Part shown: positions 7,533-17,069 of the stretch, in pieces
Position numbering within the stretch: the first letter of the stretch is position 1
Layout of the letters: each line of letters begins with the position of its first letter
NCBI GenBank assembly: GCA_044426045.1
Contig: JAWXUX010000001.1
Location: 1 to 64,000, forward strand
Direction: 5' to 3'
From: JAWXUU01 sp044426045
Lineage (GTDB): Bacteria > Bacillota > Clostridia > Christensenellales > CAMQZB01
Length of the DNA stretch: 64,000 nt
The notes under the pieces: model-generated
Seen by the model: only the letters and a program-made list of their open reading frames with translations
The model's database searches: none
What the model was told of the DNA's origin: nothing
Translations under genes and position numbers: made by a program

Positions 7533-9029
7533 ATGTCAAATAAGATATATATTGGCTCAAGAGGGTCAAGTCACACAGTCGTGGTGGTGGAAAACAATAA
7601 AATAATTGAATTCAACCGCGAAGACGAAATCGACGATGGGCTCGTTGGTAATATTTATAAGGGAGTTGTGGAAAATGTCGTGCAAGGCATGCAAGCAGCT
7701 TTTGTGAATATTGGACGGGACAAAAACGCCTATCTTTATTGTGGCGAGCAAGCGTCAAGCTCGAAAATTTTGAATTCCGAAGTGCACACCCCAGCCCCTG
7801 AAATTCACGTTGCAAAAGGCGACCAGCTGATGGTTCAAGTTTTGAAAACGGAAACGGGCAACAAGGGTGCGAGAATAACAACCAATATCTCCCTTGCGGG
7901 CAGATATCTTGTTTATTTGCCGTTTGTTGATTTTATTGGTATTTCAAGAAAAATCGAGAATGAAGAAACGCGTGCCAACCTTGAAAAAATAGTGCTTGAA
8001 AACAGAAAATCGGGTGGATATATCGTCAGAACTAACTGCGAATTTGCAAGCAATGATGAAATTTTGCAAGATATATCCTACCTTTCAAAAAAATGGGAAA
8101 CCGTTCAAAAAGTTTATAAAAACACCCCTGCGGGAGTGCTTGTTTTTGAAGATATCAACATCGTGAAACGCAGTATGCGCGACCTTGTGAATATGGAAAC
8201 CGAAGAAGTTATTGTGGACACAATAACGGATTTTGAAACGTGCAATGAAGTTTTGAAACACTTCACTCATCAACCAAGGCTCACATATTTCGACAACCAA
8301 AACAAGGATATGTTCTATGAAAACAACCTTTCTTCCGCCCTTTTGTCAATCATGGATAAAAAGGTGGTCTTGAAAAGTGGTGCATATCTTATCATCGAAC
8401 ACACCGAAGCGCTCACCGTTATCGACGTGAACACCGGCAGATTTGTGGGTGATACAAACCTTGAAGAAACGGTTTTTGAAACCAATATGGAAGCTGCCAA
8501 AATCATTGCAAATCAGCTTCGTCTTCGCAAAATTGGCGGTATTATCATCGTTGACTTTATCGATATGGAAAAAGAAGAACACAAGCGTGAGCTTTTGGAG
8601 CTTCTTGAAAACGAACTGAAAAAAGACAGAGTGAAAACAACGCTAGTTGGCATGACACCACTTGGGCTTGTTGAAATCACGCGAACAAAAACGCAAAAGG
8701 AAATGTCTCAAAAATTCTCGTCGCCTTGCCCATATTGTGGCGGACGTGGAACCGTTGTGAAGTTTGAAGTTTTGATGAACTTTATCCAAACAAAACTCTT
8801 CACTCTTTTCCGTGACGAAAAGGTTAAAGGTGCACTTATCACCGTTGCGCCAGAAGTTTTCGAGGCGTTCTTGGAAGCGAGAGCATTCTCGCTTGAAATC
8901 TCCCTTTATTGGGACGATAAACGTCTTTATATCACGAAATGTGACAGCAAAAACGTTCAAGAATACAGCATTGAAAAATTCACAACGGATATAATCGATG
9001 TGCCAGATGGCGCAAAACTACTAACGTAA
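7533..9029 (+). CDS. rng: Ribonuclease E/G family endoribonuclease
   Basis: A 498-aa protein of RNase G length, lacking the C-terminal scaffold of RNase E. An S1-like RNA-binding domain is at about 37-120, the catalytic DNase I-like subdomain contains VIDVNTGRFVG near residues 295-305 (metal-binding aspartates), and the zinc-link motif CPYCGGRG sits near 399-406. It cleaves single-stranded RNA in rRNA maturation and mRNA decay. The usual downstream rplU (L21) gene is absent; mtnN follows 15 bases later. Confidence 0.92.
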   Translation: MSNKIYIGSRGSSHTVVVVENNKIIEFNREDEIDDGLVGNIYKGVVENVVQGMQAAFVNIGRDKNAYLYCGEQASSSKILNSEVHTPAPEIHVAKGDQLMVQVLKTETGNKGARITTNISLAGRYLVYLPFVDFIGISRKIENEETRANLEKIVLENRKSGGYIVRTNCEFASNDEILQDISYLSKKWETVQKVYKNTPAGVLVFEDINIVKRSMRDLVNMETEEVIVDTITDFETCNEVLKHFTHQPRLTYFDNQNKDMFYENNLSSALLSIMDKKVVLKSGAYLIIEHTEALTVIDVNTGRFVGDTNLEETVFETNMEAAKIIANQLRLRKIGGIIIVDFIDMEKEEHKRELLELLENELKKDRVKTTLVGMTPLGLVEITRTKTQKEMSQKFSSPCPYCGGRGTVVKFEVLMNFIQTKLFTLFRDEKVKGALITVAPEVFEAFLEARAFSLEISLYWDDKRLYITKCDSKNVQEYSIEKFTTDIIDVPDGAKLLT

Positions 9030-9044
9030 GAAAACAGGTAAAAT

Positions 9045-9728
9045 ATGAAAAAAATAGGTATTATTGGCGCATTGCCAGTGGAAATTCAGCTTTTGAAAGC
9101 TGAAATGGATATTCAAAACACAACAACTGTCGCGGGCAGAACTTTCTTTGAAGGCGTGCTTGGAGGCGTGAATGTTGTTATCACCCAAAGCGGAATTGGC
9201 AAAGTTAATGCCGCAAGTTGTGCACAAGTTCTCGCATCGGTTTTCGGCGTTGAAATGCTGATAAACACAGGTATTGCGGGTGCTCTTGGTGGCGGGGTTG
9301 ACGTGTGTGATATGGTGGTTTCAAAAAGCCTTGTCTATCACGATTTCAATGCGGATTTTGTGCGAATTGGAATATCAAACTTTGAAGCATTTGAAGCGGA
9401 CGAAAAAATGGCGGTTCTTGCGAAAGAAGTTTGCGAGAGTTTTGAAGATAACGCGAAAGTTCACTTTGGCAGAATTGCAACGGGTGACGAATTCGTTTGC
9501 GAAAGGGAAAGCAAAAACGCGATTTTCGCCAAAACCAATGCACTTTGTGTTGAAATGGAAGGCGCGGCAATCGCTCACGTTGCGTGCGTGAACAAAATCC
9601 CATTCGTGGTGCTTCGTTGCATTTCCGACAACGCCGACGATAACGCCGAGATGACATATGAAGAATTCGAACCAATCGCAGCAAACAAATGTGCAAAAAT
9701 CCTGATTGAAATCTTGAAAAAGATTTGA
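9045..9728 (+). CDS. mtnN: 5'-methylthioadenosine/S-adenosylhomocysteine nucleosidase
   Basis: A 227-aa protein with the family start IGIIGALPVEIQLL, the purine-binding segment LINTGIAGAL near residue 75, and the catalytic end motif CVEMEGAAIAHV near 167 with the conserved glutamates, followed by RCISDNAD near 188. It splits MTA and SAH to adenine and the thio-sugar, clearing products of SAM-dependent reactions. It follows a radical SAM operon, whose enzymes make 5'-deoxyadenosine, another substrate of this family, which gives a plausible link. Confidence 0.93.
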   Translation: MKKIGIIGALPVEIQLLKAEMDIQNTTTVAGRTFFEGVLGGVNVVITQSGIGKVNAASCAQVLASVFGVEMLINTGIAGALGGGVDVCDMVVSKSLVYHDFNADFVRIGISNFEAFEADEKMAVLAKEVCESFEDNAKVHFGRIATGDEFVCERESKNAIFAKTNALCVEMEGAAIAHVACVNKIPFVVLRCISDNADDNAEMTYEEFEPIAANKCAKILIEILKKI

Positions 9729-9790
9729 GTGGGAGGGGAGGCACGCAGGTTGGTTTGAGTGAGCTAGCTTTGTTGCGACGCTGCTACTTA

Positions 9791-10013
9791 AGGTGAAAGG
9801 TGAAAGGTGAAAGGTGAAAGGTGTGGTAATGCACTCGGCTTCGCCTTGTGCTTTTCAATTATATTTGCAACTATTTGTAGGAACGTGACTATTCAATAGG
9901 AACGTTCCTTTTTTACTGCCCAAATATAATAGGGTGCACGAGCGAAGCGAGTGCCTACCACACCTTTCACCTTTCACCTTTCACCTTTCACCTATTTTCC
10001 TTTCACCTTTCAC
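9791..10013. repeat. Heptad-armed REPIN-like element, copy 2 (GGTGAAA type)
   Basis: The left arm (9791-9823) is over four copies of GGTGAAA; the right arm (9961-10013) is the reverse complement with one interruption (CTATTTTCC). Terminal hairpins are 9831-9851 and 9936-9954 (GCAC-GA-GC, loop GAA, GC-GA-GTGC). The central hairpin AGGAACGT (9879-9886) with ACGTTCCT (9902-9909) runs into six Ts, so it can end transcription from mtnN. The core is nearly identical to copy 3 and in the same orientation. Confidence 0.85.
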
Positions 10014-10086
10014 TTAACTCGTTTCCCCCTTCCCCCCAAGCATCAGCAGAAATTTATTTTTAATATAAACTGACGCCCTTTTTGAA

Positions 10087-10116
10087 TTGACAAAAATGTA
10101 ATTTATGTGATATTAT
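10087..10116 (+). promoter_or_regulatory. sigma-A-type promoter for uppP
   Basis: TTGACA (10087-10092), an 18-base spacer and TATTAT (10111-10116) with an upstream TG (extended -10). It precedes uppP by about 110 bases and is the only strong promoter seen before the polysaccharide genes. Confidence 0.65.
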
Positions 10117-10226
10117 TAATTTGTATAAGTATGTTATAAAAATAATAGTGAAATCATGTCATTTTTTGGAATTTTTAAGGGAATTTCAAAGGATAAATTG
10201 TGAAAATCTGAAGGATAGGATAAGTT

Positions 10227-11012
10227 ATGGATTATATAAAAGCGATAATACTCGGCTTGGTGCAGGGGCTAACAGAATTTTTGCCTGTGTCGTCAAGTGG
10301 GCATTTGGTTATTTTGCGTGATATTTTGGATTTCACGATGTTTGAGGGGTCAGTTTTTTTTGAATTGATGCTTCACGTTGGGTCACTTGTGCCCCTCGTG
10401 TTTGTTTTTTGGTGGGATTTGATTGATATTTTGAAAGAGCGTGATTGGAAGCTTATTTTCCATCTGTTCATCGCAAGCTTGCCAACAGTTGTGGTTGTTT
10501 TCCTTTTCATGGATTTCATCGAATCGACTATGGATGTAAGCAAAATTCAAGTTTTCATGCTGTTCACGGCGGTTGTATTGTTGTTTACAGAATGGCGAAC
10601 AACAAAAATTCGAAAGTTCGACACTCCCTTCACTTGGAAATCAGCACTTCTTATGGGCTGTGCTCAATCAATAGCGGTTTTTCCAGGGATTTCACGAAGC
10701 GGTATGACAATCTGTTCGGGTATTTCAACAGGGCACAACAAAAACAAAGTTACTACATTTTCGTTTTTCATGTCGATGATTGTCATCTCGGGATCTGCAT
10801 TTATCGAAGTTGTTTCAATGGGCAGTGCAACGATGGACGTCGCTTGGGGCTTGGTTCTTGCGGGAATGGCGGCAGCGGCGATTTCGGGATATTTTGCAAT
10901 AGCCGTGCTTTTGAAAATCATTGAAAAAAGTAACTATAAAGTGTTTGCGATCTACCTTTTCTGCCTTGCAGGAATAACATTCATAAACAGCTATATCTAC
11001 CCAATTTTTTAA
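10227..11012 (+). CDS. uppP: Undecaprenyl-diphosphatase (BacA/UppP)
   Basis: A 261-aa polytopic membrane protein. The first conserved motif with the catalytic glutamate, GLVQGLTEFLPVSSSGH, spans residues 10-26; the second, PGISRSGMTI, lies near 153-162. It dephosphorylates undecaprenyl pyrophosphate at the membrane, recycling the lipid carrier used for peptidoglycan and surface polysaccharide. The position directly before the polysaccharide-control genes fits that carrier role. The start has the upstream site AAGGATAGG. Length is typical. Confidence 0.94.
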   Translation: MDYIKAIILGLVQGLTEFLPVSSSGHLVILRDILDFTMFEGSVFFELMLHVGSLVPLVFVFWWDLIDILKERDWKLIFHLFIASLPTVVVVFLFMDFIESTMDVSKIQVFMLFTAVVLLFTEWRTTKIRKFDTPFTWKSALLMGCAQSIAVFPGISRSGMTICSGISTGHNKNKVTTFSFFMSMIVISGSAFIEVVSMGSATMDVAWGLVLAGMAAAAISGYFAIAVLLKIIEKSNYKVFAIYLFCLAGITFINSYIYPIF

Positions 11013-11088
11013 TATTGGGAAACAAAAAATCAAATATGTATTTATAAATACAAAAGCATAAAAAGCAATTTTGTAAAAGAGAGGATAT

Positions 11089-11802
11089 ATGGAAATTTCA
11101 ATAAAAGATTTATTTGACATAATGATAAAAAAGATTTGGGTTATCATTGTTTGCGTTGTGGTTCTAACCGTTGGTTTTGGCGCGTATGCAAGATACCAAA
11201 TCACACCAATGTATGATTCTGATTCAAGTTTCATCGTTATCTACACATCTGCGACAGTTTCTGAATCAACAAGTGGCGACGTTTCCACGTCATACAGTCA
11301 AAACGTTGTCAGCGACTCAACAGTTCTAAGCAACAGCATTGCGATTTTGGACACGCAAGATTTTTATGAAATGACGTCAGATTATTTCACATATTCATAT
11401 CTTTCTGCAAATCAAATAAAAAATGCCGTTTCATTTTCAAAATCTTCAACAACATCAACGCTCACATTGAACGTGTCTTATAGTGACCCGTATGTTGCAT
11501 ATGAACTTGCAAAATGCATAAGTGAACTCATCGAACCATACCTTCTTGAAAACTATCCACAACCGGGCAGTAACGTTATTGGTATCAACAAAATCGAAAG
11601 CGAGCAAACTCCAACTTCCGCTTCATCACCAAACATTCCAATGTATCTTTTGATGGGATTCTTGGCAGGTGGCGTTTTGGGCGTTTTGATAATTCTTATC
11701 ATGAAGTTTGCCGATACAAGAATTCACAAAGAAAGTGACCTTGCACAATACAAATTGCCAATGCTTGGCACTGTGCCAGAATTCAGAGACGAGGAGGAAT
11801 AA
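11089..11802 (+). CDS. Wzz/CpsC-type polysaccharide co-polymerase
   Basis: A 237-aa protein with two membrane segments (about 17-38 and 183-204) framing an extracytoplasmic loop, the Wzz/YveK layout. In Gram-positive bacteria this CpsC-type protein is the membrane activator of the CpsD tyrosine kinase and sets polysaccharide chain length. The C-terminal cytoplasmic tail (ADTRIHKESDL) contains the usual kinase contact region. Ribosome binding site AGAGAGGATAT; the kinase gene starts two bases after the stop. Good family match, low identity expected. Confidence 0.88.
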   Translation: MEISIKDLFDIMIKKIWVIIVCVVVLTVGFGAYARYQITPMYDSDSSFIVIYTSATVSESTSGDVSTSYSQNVVSDSTVLSNSIAILDTQDFYEMTSDYFTYSYLSANQIKNAVSFSKSSTTSTLTLNVSYSDPYVAYELAKCISELIEPYLLENYPQPGSNVIGINKIESEQTPTSASSPNIPMYLLMGFLAGGVLGVLIILIMKFADTRIHKESDLAQYKLPMLGTVPEFRDEEE

Positions 11803-11804
11803 TC

Positions 11805-12671
11805 ATGGAAAGAATAACAAGAAATAAAGCGGAAAGAAGCACGGTTCTTTCGGTATATTCAAAAAAGCAAATCAGAAGGGTTTATCTTCTTGATGATAAG
11901 TCTCCGTTTTCCGTTGTTGAAGCATTCAGAAACATCGCGACAAACCTATCATTTTCTTGTCCAAAGCCAGAAGATGGCGGTGCAAGAAAAATCTTTATGT
12001 CTTCATCAAACCCAGCGGAAGGTAAAACAACAGTGGTTGTCAACCTTGCCTACACCCTTGCAAAAAGCAAGGCAAAAGTGCTTCTTATCGATTGCGACTT
12101 GAGAAAACCAAGAATAAACAGATATTTCGGGGTGGAAAGAAATCCTGGCATCAGTGACTTTGTTTCAGGTCAAGATATCGACGAAACAAAGCTTGTTCAC
12201 CACACTCATATCGAAGGGCTTGACATCATCACAAGTGGAACAATCCCACCAAACCCAATCGAGCTTCTAACAAGCAAAATGATGGAAAAAACTTTGGAAC
12301 TATTTTCTAAAGAATATGACTATATCTTGTTTGACACCCCACCTATCAACCACGTGGCAGATACTTTGGCACTCGCACCGCTAACAGACGGCGGAATTTT
12401 GGTTATTCGTGCAAAGCAATCAAACCACACATGTCTTGCGGAAACTCTCCGTCAGCTTGAATTTGTTGGTTGCAAAATTTTTGGAACAATCTTGAACGGT
12501 CAAGACGAAAAAGAAAGTGGATATGGCTATAAACGCTATGGTTATGGCAGAAAATATAAATACTATTATTATAAAAAAGAATATAAATATGCCGACTCAA
12601 ACACAGATTTGGAAGAAGAGGCAAAAGAAATTAAGGAATCGACAAGGAAAAAGAATAGTTTATTGAAATAA
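11805..12671 (+). CDS. CpsD/YwqD-type BY tyrosine kinase
   Basis: A 288-aa cytoplasmic bacterial tyrosine kinase. Walker A NPAEGKTT is near residues 68-75, Walker A' LLIDCDLRKP near 93-102, and Walker B ILFDTPP near 172-178. The C-terminus is a dense tyrosine cluster (about residues 241-266, over ten Tyr) that is autophosphorylated in this family to control polysaccharide assembly. It forms an operon with its activator (upstream) and its phosphatase (downstream, TTG start 13 bases later). Confidence 0.93.
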   Translation: MERITRNKAERSTVLSVYSKKQIRRVYLLDDKSPFSVVEAFRNIATNLSFSCPKPEDGGARKIFMSSSNPAEGKTTVVVNLAYTLAKSKAKVLLIDCDLRKPRINRYFGVERNPGISDFVSGQDIDETKLVHHTHIEGLDIITSGTIPPNPIELLTSKMMEKTLELFSKEYDYILFDTPPINHVADTLALAPLTDGGILVIRAKQSNHTCLAETLRQLEFVGCKIFGTILNGQDEKESGYGYKRYGYGRKYKYYYYKKEYKYADSNTDLEEEAKEIKESTRKKNSLLK

Positions 12672-12683
12672 TCGAGGTGTAAC

Positions 12684-13439
12684 TTGATAAAAAATGATTT
12701 CCACTCACATATTTTGCACGGAATAGACGACGGTGCAAAAACCATAGAAGAATCGCTTGCAATGCTTGAAATACTTGAAAATTCAGGCGTTGAAAACCTT
12801 GTGTTATCTCCGCATTTTTATTGTGGCAATACCGACATGGAAAAAATGCTGGCAGAAAGGGAAACTGCTTTTGACCAGCTTAAGCGTGAATATAAGGGTG
12901 GAATTTCGTTGAATCTCGGTGCGGAAGTTGGGGTGAATACTAAATATAACAAATTCTCCTCACTCAAAAAACTCGCTATCAACGGCGGGCAATATTTGCT
13001 TTTAGAATTGCCATTTCAAAAAGATTGGAAAAACCTCGGCAGTTGGATGATTGATCTTATGGAAGAAACCGATCTCGTTCCAATCATCGCGCACGTTGAA
13101 TATTACGAGCAAGTACTTGCAAAGCCACAAATTGTGTCGGATTTTATCGACATGGGCTGTAAAGTTCAAGTGAATGCAACATCTTTTTTGGATAAGGGAT
13201 TGGAAAGCCTCGTTCTTAAACTCGTTGAAACAGGGCATGTGCAGTGCATTGGAAGCGATGCGCACAATCTTGGAAGAAGACCGCCAAAAATCGCCGAGTG
13301 CGGAAAAAAGATTGAAAGCGTTTTCGGGCATGGTGCTATTGATAAAATCAATAATTCATCAGATAAAATATTGGAAGGTAAAACGTTTAATTCGCGCTAC
13401 TCAAAAAGCGTGAAAAAGTTTTTTGGCAAGTATAAATAA
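12684..13439 (+). CDS. CpsB/YwqE-type PHP tyrosine phosphatase
   Basis: A manganese-dependent phosphatase of the PHP fold, 251 aa. The metal ligands are visible in DFHSHILHGIDDG (residues 4-16), SPHF near 41, the HVEYY motif near 137 and GSDAHN near 190. It should dephosphorylate the tyrosine cluster of the kinase encoded just upstream. The start is TTG, preceded by GAGGTG; no ATG is available before the metal-binding motif. Confidence 0.93.
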   Translation: MIKNDFHSHILHGIDDGAKTIEESLAMLEILENSGVENLVLSPHFYCGNTDMEKMLAERETAFDQLKREYKGGISLNLGAEVGVNTKYNKFSSLKKLAINGGQYLLLELPFQKDWKNLGSWMIDLMEETDLVPIIAHVEYYEQVLAKPQIVSDFIDMGCKVQVNATSFLDKGLESLVLKLVETGHVQCIGSDAHNLGRRPPKIAECGKKIESVFGHGAIDKINNSSDKILEGKTFNSRYSKSVKKFFGKYK

Positions 13440-13459
13440 ATGCTTGTGAGGGAAAGGTT

Positions 13460-15373
13460 ATGTCAGAAATTACTAATATAAAACTTGCAAAAAAAGGTAT
13501 TTTGGCGCTTGGCGACGGAATGTGCTACCTTTTTGCAGTGTTTGTTTCATTGTGGATAACAACTGGATTTGGCGATGGAAATATGTCGTCAGTTATGATT
13601 TATTCGCTTGTTAAACTTGCGTATATCTACCCAGCTTTTGCAGTTGTTGGATTTTACACAAGCGTTTGGAAATATGCCGATTTCTCGCATATTTTGAAGC
13701 TTGTTTGCGTTCTTTTGGTCATGTTCGTTTGCGATTGTGTTATGTTTATGCTTCACGCTAGCTATGATTTGAAAACGGCTATCGTATTGATTTTTGTTTT
13801 TTTCACATGTGAACTAATGATGAAATTCGGCTATGGCTGGGCTTATAGGCTTGGCAGAGTTCGTTCAAGAGAGCATGATAAACCAACTAAAAATATCATG
13901 ATTATCGGTGCAGGCGAAGCGGGATATATGCTGATAAGGGAGTTCAAATCTTCTGATAAAACTCCAGTGAAGCCAGTTTGCCTTATTGATGACGACCCTT
14001 CAAAATGGGGGCGTGATATTTTGGGTGTTAAAATCGTTGGTGGAACAAAAGTTATTCCTCAAATGGTGAGTGAATATCATCCCGACGAGATTTATATCGC
14101 AATTCCAACAGCGAGCAATTCCGACAGAAAACGCATAGTCGGAATTTGCCAACAATGCGAAGTGAAAACAAGAATTATCCCAGGAATGTTCCAATTTGCC
14201 AGTGGCGAAGCTATCGCAACAAAATTCAGGGATGTGAGCATTGAAGATTTGCTTGGTCGCGACCAAATCAAGGTGGACGGCAAAGAAATCTCTCGCTATA
14301 TCCAAGACAAAGTTGTCATGATAACAGGCGGTGGCGGTTCAATCGGAAGTGAGCTTTCGCGTCAAATCGCAAAAAATTCACCAAAACAACTGATAATTTT
14401 CGACGTTTATGAAAATAACGCCTACGAAATCGAACAAGAATTGAAAAGAAAATATCCAAATCTCGATGTTGTTGCTCTCATTGCAAGCGTGCGTGATAGG
14501 GGCAGGCTTGAAAGCGTGTTTAACACATATAAACCGCAAATCATATTCAATGCTGCTGCGCACAAACACGTGCCACTCATGGAAACAAGCCCGCATGAAG
14601 CGATAAAAAACAATGTTTTGGGAACGTTCAACGTTTCGGAAATCGCCTCAAAACACGGCGTTGAAACATTCGTTCAAATAAGCACAGATAAAGCAGTGAA
14701 CCCAACAAACGTTATGGGCGCATCAAAGCGTATTTGCGAGATGATAATCCAATCAATTGGCAGAAAATCAAAAACTAAATTCGTTGCCGTTCGTTTTGGC
14801 AACGTGCTTGGTTCCAACGGTTCAGTTATTCCGCTTTTCAAAAAGCAAATCGAGGAAGGCGGTCCAGTCACTGTGACCCACAAAGATATCATAAGATACT
14901 TCATGACAATCCCCGAAGCAGTTCAGCTTGTTTTGCAAGCGGGCGCATATGCACAAGGTGGGGAAATATACGTCCTTGACATGGGCGAGCAAGTAAGAAT
15001 TTATGATCTTGCGGAAAAACTTATCAAACTTTCAGGCTACACTCCAAACGAAGAAATCGAAATCAAAATCACAGGTCTTCGTCCTGGTGAAAAACTCTTT
15101 GAAGAACGCCTTATGGCAGAAGAGGGTATGACAAAAACAGCAAATGAAATGATAAGCATTGGAAAACCGCTCCAATTCAACGATGAAACATTCTATCACG
15201 CGATTGAAGAAATGAAAATTTTGGCGTATGATGAAGATTCTGATATAAAAGCGAGCGTGAAAAATCTCGTTCCAACCTACATATATCAAGAAACGCTTGA
15301 AAAACCCGCTTCAAAAAGTGGTGTAACAGATGAAGTGTTGTGCAAAAAAAACAATGTGGAGACGGCTAGCTGA
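13460..15373 (+). CDS. CapD/PglF-like nucleotide-sugar 4,6-dehydratase, membrane-bound
   Basis: A 637-aa protein. Four predicted membrane helices (about 15-130) precede a first Rossmann-like domain (IIGAGEAGYML near 150) and a short-chain dehydrogenase domain with NAD motif ITGGGGSIGSE near 289. The catalytic region has STDKAVNP and the MxxxK form of the YxxxK motif (VMGASKR near 419), characteristic of the CapD/FlaA1/PglF family. Expected to act on UDP-GlcNAc to make a 4-keto-6-deoxy sugar for the surface polysaccharide. The final A of its TGA stop is the first base of the next gene (ATGA overlap). Confidence 0.92.
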   Translation: MSEITNIKLAKKGILALGDGMCYLFAVFVSLWITTGFGDGNMSSVMIYSLVKLAYIYPAFAVVGFYTSVWKYADFSHILKLVCVLLVMFVCDCVMFMLHASYDLKTAIVLIFVFFTCELMMKFGYGWAYRLGRVRSREHDKPTKNIMIIGAGEAGYMLIREFKSSDKTPVKPVCLIDDDPSKWGRDILGVKIVGGTKVIPQMVSEYHPDEIYIAIPTASNSDRKRIVGICQQCEVKTRIIPGMFQFASGEAIATKFRDVSIEDLLGRDQIKVDGKEISRYIQDKVVMITGGGGSIGSELSRQIAKNSPKQLIIFDVYENNAYEIEQELKRKYPNLDVVALIASVRDRGRLESVFNTYKPQIIFNAAAHKHVPLMETSPHEAIKNNVLGTFNVSEIASKHGVETFVQISTDKAVNPTNVMGASKRICEMIIQSIGRKSKTKFVAVRFGNVLGSNGSVIPLFKKQIEEGGPVTVTHKDIIRYFMTIPEAVQLVLQAGAYAQGGEIYVLDMGEQVRIYDLAEKLIKLSGYTPNEEIEIKITGLRPGEKLFEERLMAEEGMTKTANEMISIGKPLQFNDETFYHAIEEMKILAYDEDSDIKASVKNLVPTYIYQETLEKPASKSGVTDEVLCKKNNVETAS

Positions 15374-16500
15374 TGATTGAATATTATATTTTGTTTGGTT
15401 TGATAGTAGTTTTGGGTTTGATTTTTGAACTTAAAGGCTGGAACCAAAAGAAAAAAGCCATTTATTGCATCATTTGCGGAAGTCTTATTTGCGCATTGAT
15501 GTTTTTAAGGAAATACACAGGCTGGGACACTAATGCGTATTATGGCATATATTCTAACCTTGCAAGCTCGAAAATGTCCTATCTTGCGAGCCAACGACTT
15601 GAAAAAGCATTTGCACTTATGTACAAGGCATTTTCAAACTTCTCGTTCATGACAGTGACAGGGCAACGCGTGACATCAGTTGTTGTGGCGTTGCTTATAA
15701 CAATTCAAATTTATAAATATTGCGACAATCCAATGCTTGCTTTTGCGGGATTTATTGGAAGCGGAGCACTTTTCATGGCGATGAACTATCAACGCCAAAT
15801 AATTGCGATGTGCATTATTGGTTTTTCCTTTGTTTATATAAAACGAGGGGAAATTTTGAAATTCACAATGCTCGTATTGTTGGCGGCGACATTCCATTAT
15901 TCGTCACTGATTGTTTTGCCGTGTTATTTCATTTTCAAATTGCCAATAAACAAAATCACAATCGCACTTTATGCTTTTGGAACGTGGCTAATATTTGCGT
16001 ATTCCGAAACGATATTCAAATACGCAATGTACTATGTCGACGTGCTAAGGTTTGGAATAACCTATGAATTCGGGGTTGAATCCTATTCGTTTGGCGCCGA
16101 AATGCTTGGCGGAGTTCCCTCAAAATATCTGTTTTTGCTTGTGGGGCTTTGCGTTTTGACGGCGATATTTGCAAAAAAATTGAAGGAAAAAAACGAATAT
16201 GCGAATGTTCTTATTCACTTTTTGTTTGTGACAATGTTTTTTGAAATAATTGGTGTCAACCATGCTTATATCAGCAGATTTGCAATAACATTCATGATGC
16301 CAGCATTCATGGTTTTATCGTGTGGCACATGCGAAATTGTGACGGAAAAAGTTGGAGGAATTTTAAAAATTTCTCAAACAAAATCGAAATATATCGTATA
16401 TGCCGTGACACTTTTATTATATATATTAATGATGACAATCATGATAAAAGGTGTCTATAACGGTTGCTATCCATATATGACCGTTTGGGATTGGAGGTAG
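15373..16500 (+). CDS. EpsG-family membrane polymerase-like protein
   Basis: A 375-aa integral membrane protein with about ten hydrophobic segments. The early motif RKYTGWDTNAYYGIY (near residues 47-61) is typical of EpsG/Wzy-like proteins, which are thought to polymerise exopolysaccharide repeat units outside the membrane. It starts in the stop of the dehydratase gene and ends one base before the next gene. The assignment is from topology, the motif and context. Confidence 0.78.
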   Translation: MIEYYILFGLIVVLGLIFELKGWNQKKKAIYCIICGSLICALMFLRKYTGWDTNAYYGIYSNLASSKMSYLASQRLEKAFALMYKAFSNFSFMTVTGQRVTSVVVALLITIQIYKYCDNPMLAFAGFIGSGALFMAMNYQRQIIAMCIIGFSFVYIKRGEILKFTMLVLLAATFHYSSLIVLPCYFIFKLPINKITIALYAFGTWLIFAYSETIFKYAMYYVDVLRFGITYEFGVESYSFGAEMLGGVPSKYLFLLVGLCVLTAIFAKKLKEKNEYANVLIHFLFVTMFFEIIGVNHAYISRFAITFMMPAFMVLSCGTCEIVTEKVGGILKISQTKSKYIVYAVTLLLYILMMTIMIKGVYNGCYPYMTVWDWR

Positions 16501-16501
16501 C

Positions 16502-17032
16502 ATGAAAAGATTTTTTATAAATTGGTTTGAAAAAACCGTTGAAAAAACAAAGCTTTCAAATTCATTTGTCGATGCAATTTTTGTGCTTGTCACTATGCTT
16601 GTTATGGGCGCGTTTGCAATCGATAGCTATTTATTTGATAACCTTGCAAAGGTGAGTGTGCGATTTGCGTATATTCCATTTGTGGGATTGTCACTATTGT
16701 CAATTTTGATAATTGCAGTGCTAACTTTTTATAATGGCGTCGTGAAAAGGCATGGATATGCGATTGCAGTGGTTGGTGGTCTTGTGGCTTTCAAGCTGAT
16801 TTTAACAGTTGGAACATCCCTTGCACTAACAAAAATTGGAAGCGTTTTGTACTTTATGAGTAATTGGATAATAAATCTCTCTATTTCGGGCTTTTTAAAG
16901 TATTTATTTTTGGAAAAAATGCTATCGGAAGGGGAAATGTTCTTGCTATTGTTATCTTTTATTGGTATAATTTACACAATAGGATATTTATTTAGCTTTA
17001 TAAAAGAAGAAAAAATAAAAAAAGAAAATTAA
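16502..17032 (+). CDS. unknown four- to five-pass membrane protein
   Basis: 176 aa with hydrophobic segments at about 22-45, 53-78, 85-108, 115-135 and 142-165, and a lysine-rich C-terminal tail. I recognise no family. It is encoded one base after the EpsG-like gene and 37 bases before a secreted acidic protein, so it is probably part of the same envelope operon. It could assist export or anchoring, which is conjecture. Confidence 0.7.
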   Translation: MKRFFINWFEKTVEKTKLSNSFVDAIFVLVTMLVMGAFAIDSYLFDNLAKVSVRFAYIPFVGLSLLSILIIAVLTFYNGVVKRHGYAIAVVGGLVAFKLILTVGTSLALTKIGSVLYFMSNWIINLSISGFLKYLFLEKMLSEGEMFLLLLSFIGIIYTIGYLFSFIKEEKIKKEN

Positions 17033-17069
17033 TATATAAAACGCATTGCGTTTGTATTGGAGGTATATT

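Noticed and set aside
464..9744. Numerous antisense ORFs of 60-160 codons opposite ppx, radical SAM, rng and mtnN genes
   Set aside because: They lie inside strong conserved genes, have no own ribosome sites or families and arise from codon structure.
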